Source: Aspidiotus rigidus
Taxonomy: Eukaryota > Arthropoda > Insecta > Hemiptera > Diaspididae
Assembly (NCBI GenBank): GCA_035079385.1
Contig: JAVHKY010000013.1
Coordinates: 9,980,001 to 10,044,000 of the forward strand
Length of the DNA stretch: 64,000 nucleotides
Direction: 5' to 3'
The notes below the pieces were generated by a model, which was given only the letters and a program-made list of their open reading frames with translations, made no database searches and had not been told where the DNA came from. Made by a program: the position numbers and the translations under genes. This document shows positions 12,544 through 22,607 of this stretch, piece after piece (the first letter of the stretch is position 1; each line of letters begins with the position of its first letter).

Positions 12544-12585
12544 CTTCGAAGAGAACTTCCAGAAAAGGAAGTCTAATCCACCTTT

Positions 12586-13278
12586 CTACTGTCTAGGTGA
12601 TCCATAGGGAGGGAGGTTGTGGAGTCGAGGCATCCTCTGGACCATTAGGTCAACATCCACTCTAACTTGATTCACCCTGACCAGGTGCTTAATTGTCACA
12701 AGTTCCTTTTGGAAAGCCGCCTGACTCAAGGGTATTTGAGTCAGCCGATGAATTAGGCTGTTGAAAACGGCGATCTTATGGGCAGTAGGACGAAAGGACG
12801 ACCCGTGGATAACAATATCGGTCGACGTTTCCTTTCTATAAATTCCAAACTCATGGATGCCATCATTAATAGAGATGGACAAATCCAAAAAGTTCATTGA
12901 TAAGCCACCGACTTCCAATCTGAATTTTATGAAAGGTCATTGACTATTTAAATAATTAAGGAACTCACCCAGGAGTTCCACAGGACCAGTCCTCGCCCAT
13001 AACACGTCGTCCACGTACCTATGCCAATAATAAACGTGACTTGAGAACACCGGGTCGGAGGAAAATAAATCACTTTTGAATTTCGACATAAATACCTCCG
13101 AAATGAGCGAACTCAAGGGGGAACCAATGAGAATCCCCACTTCTTCGGGGAACTCAGAAAATTTCCCATCAAACTTACAAAAATTAAGGGACCAGCAGAC
13201 ATTTAGAAGGCCAAAGAATTCCGCAAATTCTCCGTGAGGTACATTAGCTTTAACTATTAACTTACCCATGTGTTGCAT
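12586..13278 (-). pseudogene. Reverse transcriptase core of the Penelope-like element
   Basis: Two open minus-strand segments, 13278-12937 and 12918-12586, carry the palm and thumb of a Penelope-type RT. They include GSPLSSLISEVFM, RYVDDVL, NFLDLSISI, and a HKIAVFNSLIHRL motif followed by QIPLS. They are separated by an in-frame break near 12925-12935. The motif A strand lies just upstream at about 13294-13323, with His in place of the metal-binding Asp. The segments are closer to intact than the relic at 4.2-4.8 kb, so this insertion is probably younger. Confidence 0.8.
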
Positions 13279-13799
13279 AGCGACGACATTTCGGATGTGA
13301 GGAAATAATCCTACAACATGAAAGGAACATATTTAAAGTCGTTCTCGGAGGAAGACTTAGGTCTTTCAGCCTATATCTGCAAGGGAACCGGAGTTCTTTA
13401 CTGAGTACGTAGAGTTTACCTCGACTCGAGACTTAAACCAACGATCGATGTAACATTTAGCTAAGGCACTGTTCCTCAAACCTCGATCGCGATCGACCGG
13501 CCGATCGTCAAGGCAACCTTTTGGAAAAATTGTAGAAACTACGGCCAAAAACGGAATACACTTGCGTCGGGTTGCGTCCGACTCCTGATTTTTACTTCCG
13601 CCGATCGTGAAACATGTCTAATTTTGAAAAGTAGATCGCGTCTCGAAAACTTTGAGGAACACCGAGCTAAGGTATAAGTGGGTGACGAAACGAAAGATAC
13701 AACTGGCCGCATTGGGATATCTTTTTTGTGAACTTTTGGCAACCCATAAAGGAGGGGAGCGCACAACTGTTTGTATTTGCGGCATCGCTGACATGCCGC

Positions 13800-16097
13800 G
13801 CTAAATTAACACGGGCTAGAAGAATATGACGGTTGATGAAAGTTTGTTTGGAACAAAAATTGTCGGCCGTTAAATTTTCTATCTAGAAGGGTCGGCATGG
13901 ATTTTTCATGAGAGATGTTTTTTTATACAGAAATTTCAGACAGAATGCAACGTTGTCAGGTTGAGTTGTTCGGTCTGATAGCAGGGGTGGCCGTGAGTGT
14001 AGCGTTAGTGGAACCAATCTACTCAATTTCTTGAGACGGCAATCTTAATGGGAGTAGAACGTGCCCTTCTTATCTAACCTGAATCATTGAATATGGGCAG
14101 AGAAATATTGTTCATGTTTGGAACAGAAATTGAATAAAGCCTTATAGGTAACCAACTTTAAATTCTGTAGAATGATGTAGATGTGAATACATACAAGATG
14201 TAAATGTGAGGTCATAGCGCCGGGAAGATCTCCCCTACTTCCTGTCTCAAAGATACTCGAGTTAGTAAATCTTGATAGTTGGAGCGCTGCAGAAAAAATG
14301 TTATGGAAATACAAAATCTGGACTTAGCGATGGACACCATCGAATCTTTCATATGAAGACACCATACAGTGTCAAAAATAATGGTGATAAACGCGATGCT
14401 GCTGTGTTTCTCGAGGCCTGTATGTGGTCTCAAAGCACTTGATTAACTCAAAATCAGATTGTCCCTTTTCTTACGATCTACATCAATTTTCATGACGTGG
14501 TATGTGATCTCCAACATCCGAAGCTGTTTGTGCTCTTTTTTCCAGTAAGTCTTTTGATTAGATGATTATCAGCCAAGTGTCGGTCTATGTCACCCTTCCT
14601 GATCGAACTGATGATTGGTTTGCAGTTAAATAAGGTATGGAGTGCCCTGCTGTATTATTTTTACCAAGTTCTTTGCTGATCACATAACTTGTATCTCCCT
14701 CATGTTCAACCGCTCTCTACATAATTATTCATTATAGGTCAACTCCCAGAAAACTGCAGTCCTGAATTTTAACGTTTCTCCTAAAAATATTTATCGAGCT
14801 GTGTCAGTCAATCTAAAATTGCTTCGGATATTTTCTTTTTCAATTATTGCTGTATCTAATTACTTTGCTGATGTTCACGATAGGTATGATAGTATCAACT
14901 AAATCACTTTTAGTCATTTTTTGAAGTCACTATTTCTTCTCTCTAAGTCACCAGTTGGTCTTTCCTTTTTTTCTTCAAGTCACTATTTCTCTAACTTTTG
15001 CAATACTCAGTGTTGGCAGGCCTGGGTGAGAATCTGATATGAAAATGTACCTTGGTTGTGTAGACTTGTTTGAATAATTACCTTAGTTTTGAAGATCAGG
15101 TTGTTCCAATTGGTCAATATAAAAGTTGTATGTTGTAAATCTATGAAATAGGACAATCGATGTTGTTACTTACGTGTAGAATTTTTGGTATGATTCGGAA
15201 ACTCCTGTACTTGGTTTGTGTGGTAGATATTACCTTATTTTCTTCCGAATTAGATTTCTTTGTCAAACTTTCATCTACAAAGGTTCACAATTGATTGAAC
15301 GAGGCCAAACTTCCGCGTAAGAAGAAGCTACGGAAAGAAAGGTCATTCTGTAAGCGTCAGATGAAAGGATTGTGAGTTCCTTAGTGTTCAGGCTGCTTGT
15401 TTTTATCGGTGTATTTTTCTATCCCGCATCGTATATTAGAGATGTTTTCACGTCTCAAAGAGCTCGTTACGAATTGTGTTGGTTGTATTGATAGATAGTC
15501 GAGTTGAATCGTCGTTTTCTTGTAACCATCAACCAGTGGACAATGGCGATATTGACGACTACAAGCAGTTCAACCTGTGATTCTACGAACTCGAAAATCA
15601 GAATTATAATTTAATAAGCTTATTTATATTCATTTCAGGTACACAGTCGTATCTAATTTGAATTTACGTCGTACCGGTTGAAACCAGTAGGGTACAGTTG
15701 ACCAGTTTCAGTTTTTTCTTTCTGCAACTTTTTCTCCCCAAGTTTTATTTTTCATATTCGTTATGTATGCTACAGCATATTTTGATTAATGATATTCTTA
15801 TCCAATTTATGCACTTTAATTATTTGGAGGATAAATCGTAGAATTTTTGTATTCTCTTGATGTCCTCACTGCCATATCTATCAAAAAAGGCGAATCGTCA
15901 ATTTTTACCGAGTCAGTCACTCATCGTACGATTCACCTACAAAACCTTTTGTATTCCCGTTCTAGATTATCGGTTGCAAGTTCTACATATGTTATTAATA
16001 AAATTTATGGGAGTGCGTAGAGCTGTACCACTCTCAAGTGACATCATTTTATTTTCTTTTACCAATATTATTAATCTATATTTCTTTCATTTTATAG
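13800..16097. other. Intronic DNA up to the splice acceptor
   Basis: No gene or clear repeat was recognised. The final stretch is T-rich and ends TTCATTTTATAG at 16086-16097, an ordinary 3' splice site for the exon starting at 16098. Confidence 0.5.
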
Positions 16098-16427
16098 GTA
16101 TGGAAGAGTTCAAAGCGTCAAGATTTACACTCGTAAAGGAGCTGGCGATTGTGACAACGGGTTGGTCGGGTGCGGCTCAACTGGTATCTGCGCGACAGTC
16201 AGTTTTATGGATATCAAATCTGCATCCAAAGCGAACAATAGCGAACATAAATTAGACGAGCATGTGCTCGCAACGGAATATTTCGAGCCGGCAGGGCCTA
16301 TTCCATCATCACCTGCTGCCCCGACCGTTCCGTCATCGGTGTCCACCGGTGGCTCCCCGGTCACCCCAGCGACGCCGTCCACCCTAAGGCATCCACCTGC
16401 GTATTCGTCTCCTAGAATTAGCTTTGG
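16098..16427 (+). CDS. spen: Split ends (Spen/SHARP) exon: second half of RRM1 and start of the linker
   Basis: The exon starts after TTTTATAG, its first base completing a codon, and ends before GTAAGT; 330 bases give 109 full codons plus partial codons. The N-terminal 45 or so residues are the second half of an RNA recognition motif. They include YGRVQSVKI (beta 2), GICATVSFMDIKSASKAN (beta 3 with the RNP1-like ATVSF, then helix 2) and LATEYFEPAGPIP (beta 4 and exit). The combination YGRV-SVKI, FMDIKSA-KA and TEY-EP is characteristic of RRM1 in the Spen family. These nuclear proteins bind RNA through several RRMs and recruit co-repressors through a C-terminal SPOC domain. The rest is a Pro/Ser/Thr linker (PSSPAAPTVPSS ...). 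An unusual Gly/Cys/Asp-rich loop (GAGDCDNGLVGCGS) lengthens the turn between beta 2 and beta 3. The family call is from memory of motifs, not from a search. Confidence 0.82.
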
Positions 16428-16768
16428 GTAAGTTGTAAGCCACGTTTGGAAGGCTTTATGTATTTTCATAATGATTGAATTGTTTGAAAAATGAATACAG
16501 TACTTTAGGTATTTTGCAACAGTTGTATTTGTGGTTCTCAATACCCCTCAGCTACAGTTGGGTTATAGATTAGTCGACGTCAGAATATTTGGGAAAAGAA
16601 ATTTCCAAGAATGAAAGTGACTATAGATTACTTTTTATTCCTTTGATTGTTGAATATTGAACTCAGAATATCTCTCCGCTTCATTAATTCAAACCGAGTG
16701 AGTTTTCTCTAATGTCGTGATGAGCTTTGAATAACTCTTGTTTGTTTTCGAGAAGATTCCTTTTCGAG
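16428..16768 (+). other. spen: Short intron between the RRM1 exon and the next exon
   Basis: The donor is GTAAGT at 16428-16433 and the acceptor is TTCCTTTTCGAG at 16757-16768, giving 341 bases. Other AG choices nearby (16752, 16755 and 16770) lead at once to a stop in the required phase, which is why 16768 was chosen. Confidence 0.6.
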
Positions 16769-16849
16769 AGATGAAGATGTCAGTAGTGGGACTCCGGTAT
16801 CTACATCTGAATGGGTGACATCGGTTTTGGAAGGAGGATTGTATGTGAG
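16769..16849 (+). CDS. spen: Probable small spen linker exon (27 residues)
   Basis: The 81-base segment between acceptor TTTTCGAG and donor GTAAGA stays open in the phase left by the preceding exon. It encodes DEDVSSGTPVSTSEWVTSVL and then EGGLYVR, with the last Arg split across the donor. The 5' junction completes the Gly codon begun at 16426, and the 3' phase fits the exon at 62926. I do not recognise a domain; the Ser/Thr/Gly content suits the linker between RRM1 and RRM2. Without transcript evidence it could be a chance open segment, so confidence is moderate. Its length is a multiple of three, so skipping would keep the frame. Confidence 0.55.
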
Positions 16850-17059
16850 GTAAGAAATTAGAGTTGGAAAGATATTGTAAAGATAGTGTGACTGTACGTC
16901 ATTGCTGTTTTTTTAATGAAGAAGATAAACTAGGAGAGACGTCGAGAGAAGAGCGGAGAGGAAGATAGGAAAAGAAGCGACTGACAAGAAAGTGTTTGAA
17001 GATGTTTTTTTTTTCCTTGATCTCAGCTTTCAAATTCACCCTAAATTGTTCACCATGTA

Positions 17060-17440
17060 TATAAAACTCGCAGCCTATTCCGTTAGCTGTTCGAGGTTGC
17101 TTTCATTAAGTGTGTTGATCGAGGCAAACAGGGAACCTGTTTTATGGAGGTTCTTTGTCTATACTTTTTTAAAATAAATATTAAACCTTGTTCCTAACCA
17201 CCTTGGGAGTTTGAGCTCGAAAGTCCCTACTTTTCCAAGTTTCTCCCTATCAGATACAGCTCAATATTCCTCCTCAATTTTTCCAAGCACACCTCTTATC
17301 ATACATAGCTCGGAGGTTGAAATTTTTCCAAGTCCTTCTCTCATCACCTCAAGTCCCACGTTTTGCCAGATCGCAGCCGTTATTTCTTCAATTTTACCAC
17401 CCCCTCCCTCCCCCCATAAAACAGGTTCCCCGTTAAAACT
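17060..17440 (+). mobile_element. Minisatellite-bearing inverted-repeat element, copy 1
   Basis: AACAGGGAACCTGTTTTATG at 17127-17146 (followed by G) is answered by its near-perfect reverse complement CCATAAAACAGGTTCCCCGT at 17414-17433 (followed by T). Between them lie about four degenerate units of roughly 50 bp, each containing a TTTTCCAAGT box, a TCTCCCTATCA-type pyrimidine stretch, and ATACAGCTC or ATAGCTCGGAGG. Homology with other copies also extends left of the inverted repeat to about 17065 (ACTCGCAGCC ... TTGCTTTCATTAA). There is no coding capacity. This is the cleanest small copy for defining the family. Confidence 0.75.
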
Positions 17441-17854
17441 GATTATTCACACTTTTGGCATTTTGAACCACGAAAGGAAGGCACGACTGTGGAAGAGAGC
17501 AGCAATTTCCGACATTACATGTTTCGGTATCGTTGTGACCTTCTATATAAGGACGAGAGGGGATATGGGCCGCCATATTTAGTCGTTACGTCATCATTCA
17601 TCCTTACAGTTGCCTATTCAGCTGAAAGATTGGTAAGTTTTGTATTTGTCCGTGGTACTCAGTCTAGTTGTTCTGTTGTTATTTTCGAATGATGATAAAC
17701 TGGTGTGCGTTAGTGGAGTAGGGAAGTCTTTTGATGAATGATGACGTGACGACACGTTCCTACATCAATACCATTTCTTGATTTATTGGATGTTCATGTT
17801 GAATTTCATTAAGATTCGACCGGTGGCAGACCTATGAAAGGAAAATCAGTTTCA

Positions 17855-18642
17855 AACAAAACGGGACTAGGGTGTTTCACCGAAAGATTTTTCACCTAAA
17901 AAAATTCACCGATTAAGATTCACCTACAGATAATTCACCTGATAGAAGTAGTGGTTCTGTGACGAAAGTTCACTGACAAAATCTATTTAATTTCTTAATG
18001 AAGTTGATTAATCAGTTTAATTTAAGTTTAATAATAATCAAAAATTAATTAAATAATTTTATTTTTGATATTTTATTTAATAAAATGAAATTTTATATTA
18101 TTTTTTATATTTTCAAATGTTATTTATTTTCATATTTTAATTAAATTGAATTTTGAAAGAAAAAATAAATAAAATAGAATAATTTGAATTGATAATAATT
18201 TTTAAATAATGATTTATTGAAATGAAAATTATTTATTAAAATTTTTAAACAAAATTCTAAATAAATAAATTGATTTAATAAATTAAAAATTATAATTATA
18301 AATGATAAAATATAATTCATTAATTCAATTTAATTAATTTGATTTATAAATATTAATATTTTTATTAAATAAATTTTCTTCAATAAATTATTATTCATTT
18401 AAATAATTTTATAAATAAAATTTGGTATATCAAAGCATCAAATAAGAGTCGAACAGCTGATTGAAAAAGGTGAATTTCACCGTCGGTGTCGGTGAACTCA
18501 AAAATGGAAGATGAACTTCACTGACGGTGAAGAAGAAAAAAAAAACTGACAGGTGAACTTTCCTGTCGGTGATGTTACATTCCTTCAGAAAGACTTACTT
18601 GTGAAAAATCTTTCGGTGAACTGCTCGAATTCCAAACAAAAC
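17855..18642. mobile_element. TTCACC-type inverted-repeat element with A/T core, copy 1
   Basis: The element (about 17863-18634) is flanked by the direct repeat CAAACAAAAC at 17853-17862 and 18633-18642. This is consistent with an 8-9-bp target duplication plus chance identity. The ends are inverted: GTTTCACCGAAAGATTTTTC at 17874 and GTGAAAAATCTTTCGGTGAA at 18601. Just inside each end are repeated TTCACC or GGTGAA hexamers (TTCACCTA, ATTCACCGAT, GATTCACC, AATTCACCTG on the left; several on the right). Between them, about 17990-18425 is almost pure A/T. No transposase is encoded. The duplication length fits a hAT-like or Mutator-like non-autonomous element. Confidence 0.78.
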
Positions 18643-18699
18643 ATCTCAGACTTATGTGCGTTGATTCTCCTTAATGTTGGTTGTTGGAAAACGAATTTC

Positions 18700-19430
18700 A
18701 ACTAGATAAAATTGTTTGAGGTGAAATCTTGATTGTATTTTCGATTCTGGAATCATATCATTACCCTTTTCTCTCGGAGACTTGTACAGTTTTCAATTGT
18801 TTCGTGGCATAAGTCTAGTTGTTTCTTCGCTCTGCTTACACTGAGAGAGAATTCATAACATCCAAATTTGGCATTACATTTATTTTTAAAAACGACCAAG
18901 TTTTGGTAGTTTGTGTTTATTAGCTTGAAAGTGCCTTCCGAAACGTGTATCAACCCGACAAACAATGATTGCCCATCCTGGTTGCTCCTTCTCACTCCAG
19001 TCTTGGACTGAGGAGAGGAACAATCAACCGGTCTCACTTGTTTACGTGTTTCTGAACACTCAATCTTCATGAAAACAAACAAGATTTATTGAAAGTTTGA
19101 ATTGATAAAGCGAAGGTGTTCTGAGTTTACAAACCAACAACCAGAAGTAGAAAGAAATTGTTGTCACTTTTAGAAAACTCATTTTCCAAATATCCTGACG
19201 TCAAAAAATCTACAAAAGTAATGCAAGCACCTGTAAGGAATACCCATATCAAAAGATAATGGATGTCCCAAGGGCTCAGATAAGGTTGTGAAGTTGGTAG
19301 TGAATTTTCTCAGTAACCGCTTGAAGAGTTTTGTGAGGGATGTTCTTGTTGCGAATTGTGACGTGGGACACGCGAGAAACGAAAATTGATGATTAAATAT
19401 AGTTCGAAGATCGTTTGGGCCTGACACTGA
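18700..19430. other. Unrecognised segment with minus-strand open frames
   Basis: Minus-strand frames of 109 codons (18753-19082) and 82 codons (19179-19427) are open but show no motif I recognise. The frame at 18753-19082 is moderately rich in Lys, Cys and Ser. It may be a relic of an unidentified element or simply chance. Confidence 0.25.
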
Positions 19431-19439
19431 CCTGTAATA

Positions 19440-21420
19440 TCGATACGTCCGCTTGTATTGAGGAGTAAATTCATCTTTTTATGATATGCGTATGCTGCTA
19501 GTCGTATTCTCCTAATTGATCCCATGCTCGCACATGGCGAATGACTTCGAATTTTAATGGGTGTATATCGTATCAACTGTTGTATATGTGTGGAAGGAGA
19601 AGTCGTCCGTCATCGATGATGAGTTTCTCATTAATTTTAGTCGAGTGAAAAGTTAGAGTCGGTTCTAGTTGAGTGAGTTTCATCGGGCATGTTGTGTACG
19701 TAGGCTTGGCAGATACGCCGCTGTGGATTGGGAAGAGTGTATTCGCGTGTGCGATTTTTTAATAGGATTCGAAGAAACTTTTGAACTTGGGTAAGGCGTT
19801 ATTTGCGAGCGAGCTCATGAAAATAGCGAAATTGGAGTGTCTCTAATACGACAAGAGAAGAATCGCGTGCATAGGATGACATCGGACGTCGAGAATACTC
19901 GTATTATTAGAAAGCTAAATTCGATGTGAAATCGTGTCACGAAATAATGATGAAAGTACATGGAGAGTATGAAGCGACATGAATAAGCAGGAGAGTGTGT
20001 GCGTGTGTGTGTACGTAGTGATGCATACGAGTGTACTCGTCGTGGGATATATGGCTGTACGACGGTTTTTAAAGCTCTTTTTCCTCGGTTCCCTTCTATT
20101 TCACCCTGGAATTTATCGATCTCTCTCTGCTATTTATACAGAAGAGTTGACGGCGACCTCTATTTCGTTTTTTTTTGTCGGAAATTTTCTTCCGTAACAT
20201 GGGTATCGATATTGACAATTGAGAACCACGAATATAGTTAATTTTTAATTTCGTTAGAATGTCTACGACGTTCTCCTTATTTTGTTAGTTAGTTCTACAC
20301 CGCATACGAGACGACTTTCTTTTCTCTCTCTCTTTCCCACGTATCCAAATATGATTTCAATGACTCATTAATTAATCAGTTATGCATATCGCGAACATAC
20401 GATATGACAATATTATTTATAAGTACTGCGGCTTGTAAGCGGTGTAAACATAACGTGTTATAAATACGGAAACTTACGATTTTTTTTTTTCTTTTTATTA
20501 TTCTCGGTTTTGTTTTTTCCTTCCTATTTTGCCATCTCATGATGCAGATTGTACGTTCTCCTTTCCTCGTTGCGGTATTCCGAATTATGTTTTCTGTTAT
20601 TTTTCAATTTCGAGGAAGGCACGTCTTCAAAAAAACGACGATCGGCTCCGAATATTACGAAGTGAAAATATTGTTTCGGGCGTTACGTTCGCTGGTAATA
20701 TAATATTCGGTTTGAGTGTGAAAAGTTTAATGAAATTTATCGTGTGTCTGAAAATACGTGCGTTTAATAATTTTCATATTTTTCCTCTTCCCCCGGCCCC
20801 CTCCGTCGTTGAGCGAATGTCGTGCGCCGTTTTCCGTATAACGCGGGTTTCTCGAGCCGTTCAGTTTTGCGCGCCGTGTTCCGTATACCTTTTCGTGCAT
20901 AATTTTCTGTTCTGAAAAGGCTGGCAAATCGTATCGATTTTACCACCTTTTTTATTCGTAAAAATGTATTCTCGGTACGTAAATACGCGCGTATATTAAA
21001 TTTATTACCTTTTTTTCCCCCCCTCTTCTCTTTGTCGCGGTATTATCAATTCCGGTTGTCTGTCGAGCGTCTCGTATATTCTTTTTTTTTCCTCATTTTC
21101 GATCGGAAATGTTGCGTGATTCCTCGATTTGTGTGTAGTATTCGTACGTGATTCGTGATGATGTTCGTCTCGGAAGAAAGTATCCTATCTTCGGTTTCGG
21201 TTCAGTTCAGTTCGGTGCGGTTCAGTTCGTATCGAAAATTGTACTCAGTTGCGGCGAGCGTGATTTTTGTTGTGCGCCATCGTCGACGTGTCTTCGCCTC
21301 GATACGAATTTCCTCGTAATCCTTCACCCGGATACGTTCAGTATCGTGTCTTTGTCTTTTTCCTCAGCAGGTAAGTGCCGAGTAGAGGAGAAGAAGACGT
21401 ATTTATAACACTCGATTTCT
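19440..21420. other. Large CpG-retaining block inside the giant intron
   Basis: About 2 kb with several CG dinucleotides per line of sequence, no recognised repeat and no convincing ORF. It contrasts sharply with repeat-filled neighbours such as 21700-23900. It ends at the putative first exon described at 21190-21370. It is likely a constrained regulatory or promoter region, by inference from composition and context. Confidence 0.45.
21190..21370 (+). promoter_or_regulatory. spen: Candidate internal promoter and untranslated first exon
   Basis: At about 21199-21230 the arthropod initiator-like string TCAGTT occurs three times in a short run (GGTTCAGTTCAGTTCGGTGC ... GGTTCAGTTCG). About 150 bases downstream, CCTCAGCAG|GTAAGTGCCG at 21362-21380 is a near-ideal 5' splice donor. 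The sequence between is CpG-rich with no long convincing ORF. A transcript starting here and spliced to 62926 would lack RRM1. This is inference from motif arrangement; no TATA box is evident. Confidence 0.35.
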
Positions 21421-21487
21421 CATGTACTGTAATCTTGTTTGTTTCAAACCATTTAACCGACCATGTAACCGCTAAGAGCTAATCTTC

Positions 21488-21595
21488 TGGAGGCCCGGAT
21501 TTAGAATCTGACCGCAGGAAAAGAAGGTATTCGGTCCTTTCTGTTGTACCTCACCATGAGGTGAGAACTTCCTCTTCTAAATCCGGGCTTTTTTA
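21488..21595. repeat. Small hairpin element
   Basis: GCCCGGATTTAGAA at 21493-21506 is mirrored by TTCTAAATCCGGGC at 21575-21588. Between the arms is a second short palindrome, CCTCACCATGAGGTGAG. The whole is about 100 bp and could be a very small MITE. Confidence 0.55.
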
Positions 21596-21739
21596 CTCGT
21601 CATCTTGAGTTCAATTCATAGCGAGTGACAATTCACTGCAATACAGATAAGGGACAAAGAGAAAATATTTAGAAAAAGCTCTTGGTTATTGACTGAGCTC
21701 TGTGAATGAGTGGAAAACTGTAATTAGATATCTTGTTTT

Positions 21740-22370
21740 GAAGCTTGTCCATAGGGGTTCAGAATTCAATCCAAGAGTCTTTATCTCTCCATTATCCATC
21801 CTCGAAGTTTTTCGCGCCCCCTTCCTCGTGAATATGTCTCGAACATCAAAAGGTTCTTCTAGTTCCATCAATGGTCTTCTTCTTCCCTGATGATATGGAT
21901 AGGTTGAAATCTTTGAAAGTCCTCTTCCACATGTATATGACTGAGAGGTTAACATTTTTTCAAGTCCCTTTTCAAGAGTTCACAGCTCGAAATTTTTCCA
22001 AGACCTGTATCATGTTTAATTTATGACTCAGAGGTTGAACGTTTTCCAAGTCTAATCAATTGTCTTCTTCTTCTCTGATGATATAGATAGGTTGAAGGTC
22101 GAAATTCCTTCAATTTCCCCTCCTCCTACAAATGGTTGAAAAGTTGGGATGTTCTGAAGTATCACATGAAGGTTTCGCTGCTCGAAATTCTTCCCAGTTT
22201 CCACTATTACGGTTCGCTTATCTACAAGGATTTAGAGCTGGGACTCAAGTTCCTATAGGAGTTAGCAACTCGAAATCCTTTCAAGTTTTTCTACCAGATA
22301 TGGGACTCGAGAGGTGGAATGTTTTTCCAAGTTCCTCTCTTATTACATTCAGCTCAATTTGAACTTTCAT
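21740..22370 (+). repeat. Minisatellite-unit array of the dispersed family, copy 2
   Basis: Repeated boxes of TTTTTCCAAGT, CTCGAAAT or CTCGAAATTTTTCC and (GAT)GATATGGATAGGTTGAA recur about every 50-60 bases. A larger internal duplication gives CAATGGTCTTCTTCTTCCCT near 21870 and CAATTGTCTTCTTCTTCTCT near 22055. The terminal GGAACCTGTTTTATGG repeats are not seen. It is either an expanded internal array or a truncated copy. Confidence 0.6.
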
Positions 22371-22607
22371 AGTTTATGAATTGTGTATGTGTGAATGTCC
22401 TTTCCGAAATCCGGATTTTTTGGCACTAAAAATTGAAATTTTCGGAACGACATTAGGAAAAAATTATGGGAGATACACGTTCTCCAATGCTTTAACCGAT
22501 TCTTGACCGAAATTATCTGATTTTCGACCAAAATTACGTGATTTTTTACCTACTCAACCAATTTCGTACAGAATCTTACCAATTTTATCTTGAACCAAAA
22601 TTTGTAA
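22371..22607. other. AT-rich sequence, no feature
   Basis: Short degenerate repetition of AAATTATCTGATTTTCGACC and AAAATTACGTGATTTTTTACC at 22510-22550, nothing else. Confidence 0.3.

Larger units (their letters stand above)
12120..13790 (-). mobile_element. Penelope-like retroelement, RT plus GIY-YIG endonuclease, degraded
   Basis: Minus-strand reading gives the Penelope-like order. First come RT fingers, [20 protein letters not shown] (about 13700-13760). Motif A follows as FHVVGLFPHI (about 13294-13323), then GSPLSSLISEVFM and motif C YWHRYVDDVL (about 13000-13130). Next are NFLDLSISI and GIYRKETSTDIVIHGSSFRP (about 12785-12895). A GIY-YIG endonuclease core, GVHSVACNDFSGIYVGMTGH (about 12370-12430), and a C-terminal tail down to about 12122 end the element. 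Motif C keeps both Asp residues, but the expected motif A Asp (FDVV) reads His. The coding pieces sit in several frames, with a shift inside the endonuclease after AEHKKA. The element is therefore inactive as read. Terminal repeats and the 5' end were not identified. Confidence 0.85.
1..16097 (+). other. spen: 3' part of a long intron of the spen-like gene
   Basis: No exon-like coding segment was found before the splice acceptor at 16096-16097. The exon that starts there begins in the middle of an RRM, so the exon carrying the first half of that domain (the usual WVGNLP-type strand) must lie upstream of this window; I looked for such a motif and did not see it. The interval holds mobile-element relics, listed separately, and otherwise anonymous AT-rich sequence. 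The intron assignment is an inference from the reading phase and domain content of the exon at 16098. Confidence 0.7.

Noticed and set aside
15857..16255. + strand open frame running into the RRM1 exon
   Set aside because: It is in a different frame from the RRM and runs through the splice acceptor.
16125..16541. 139-codon minus-strand open frame over the RRM1 exon
   Set aside because: It is the complement of the real + strand coding exon; the + strand encodes a clear RRM with correct splice sites.
17990..18425. Possible mitochondrial DNA insertion because of extreme A/T content
   Set aside because: The same kind of core recurs at 55535-56215 inside the same inverted ends. No mitochondrial gene or tRNA is readable.
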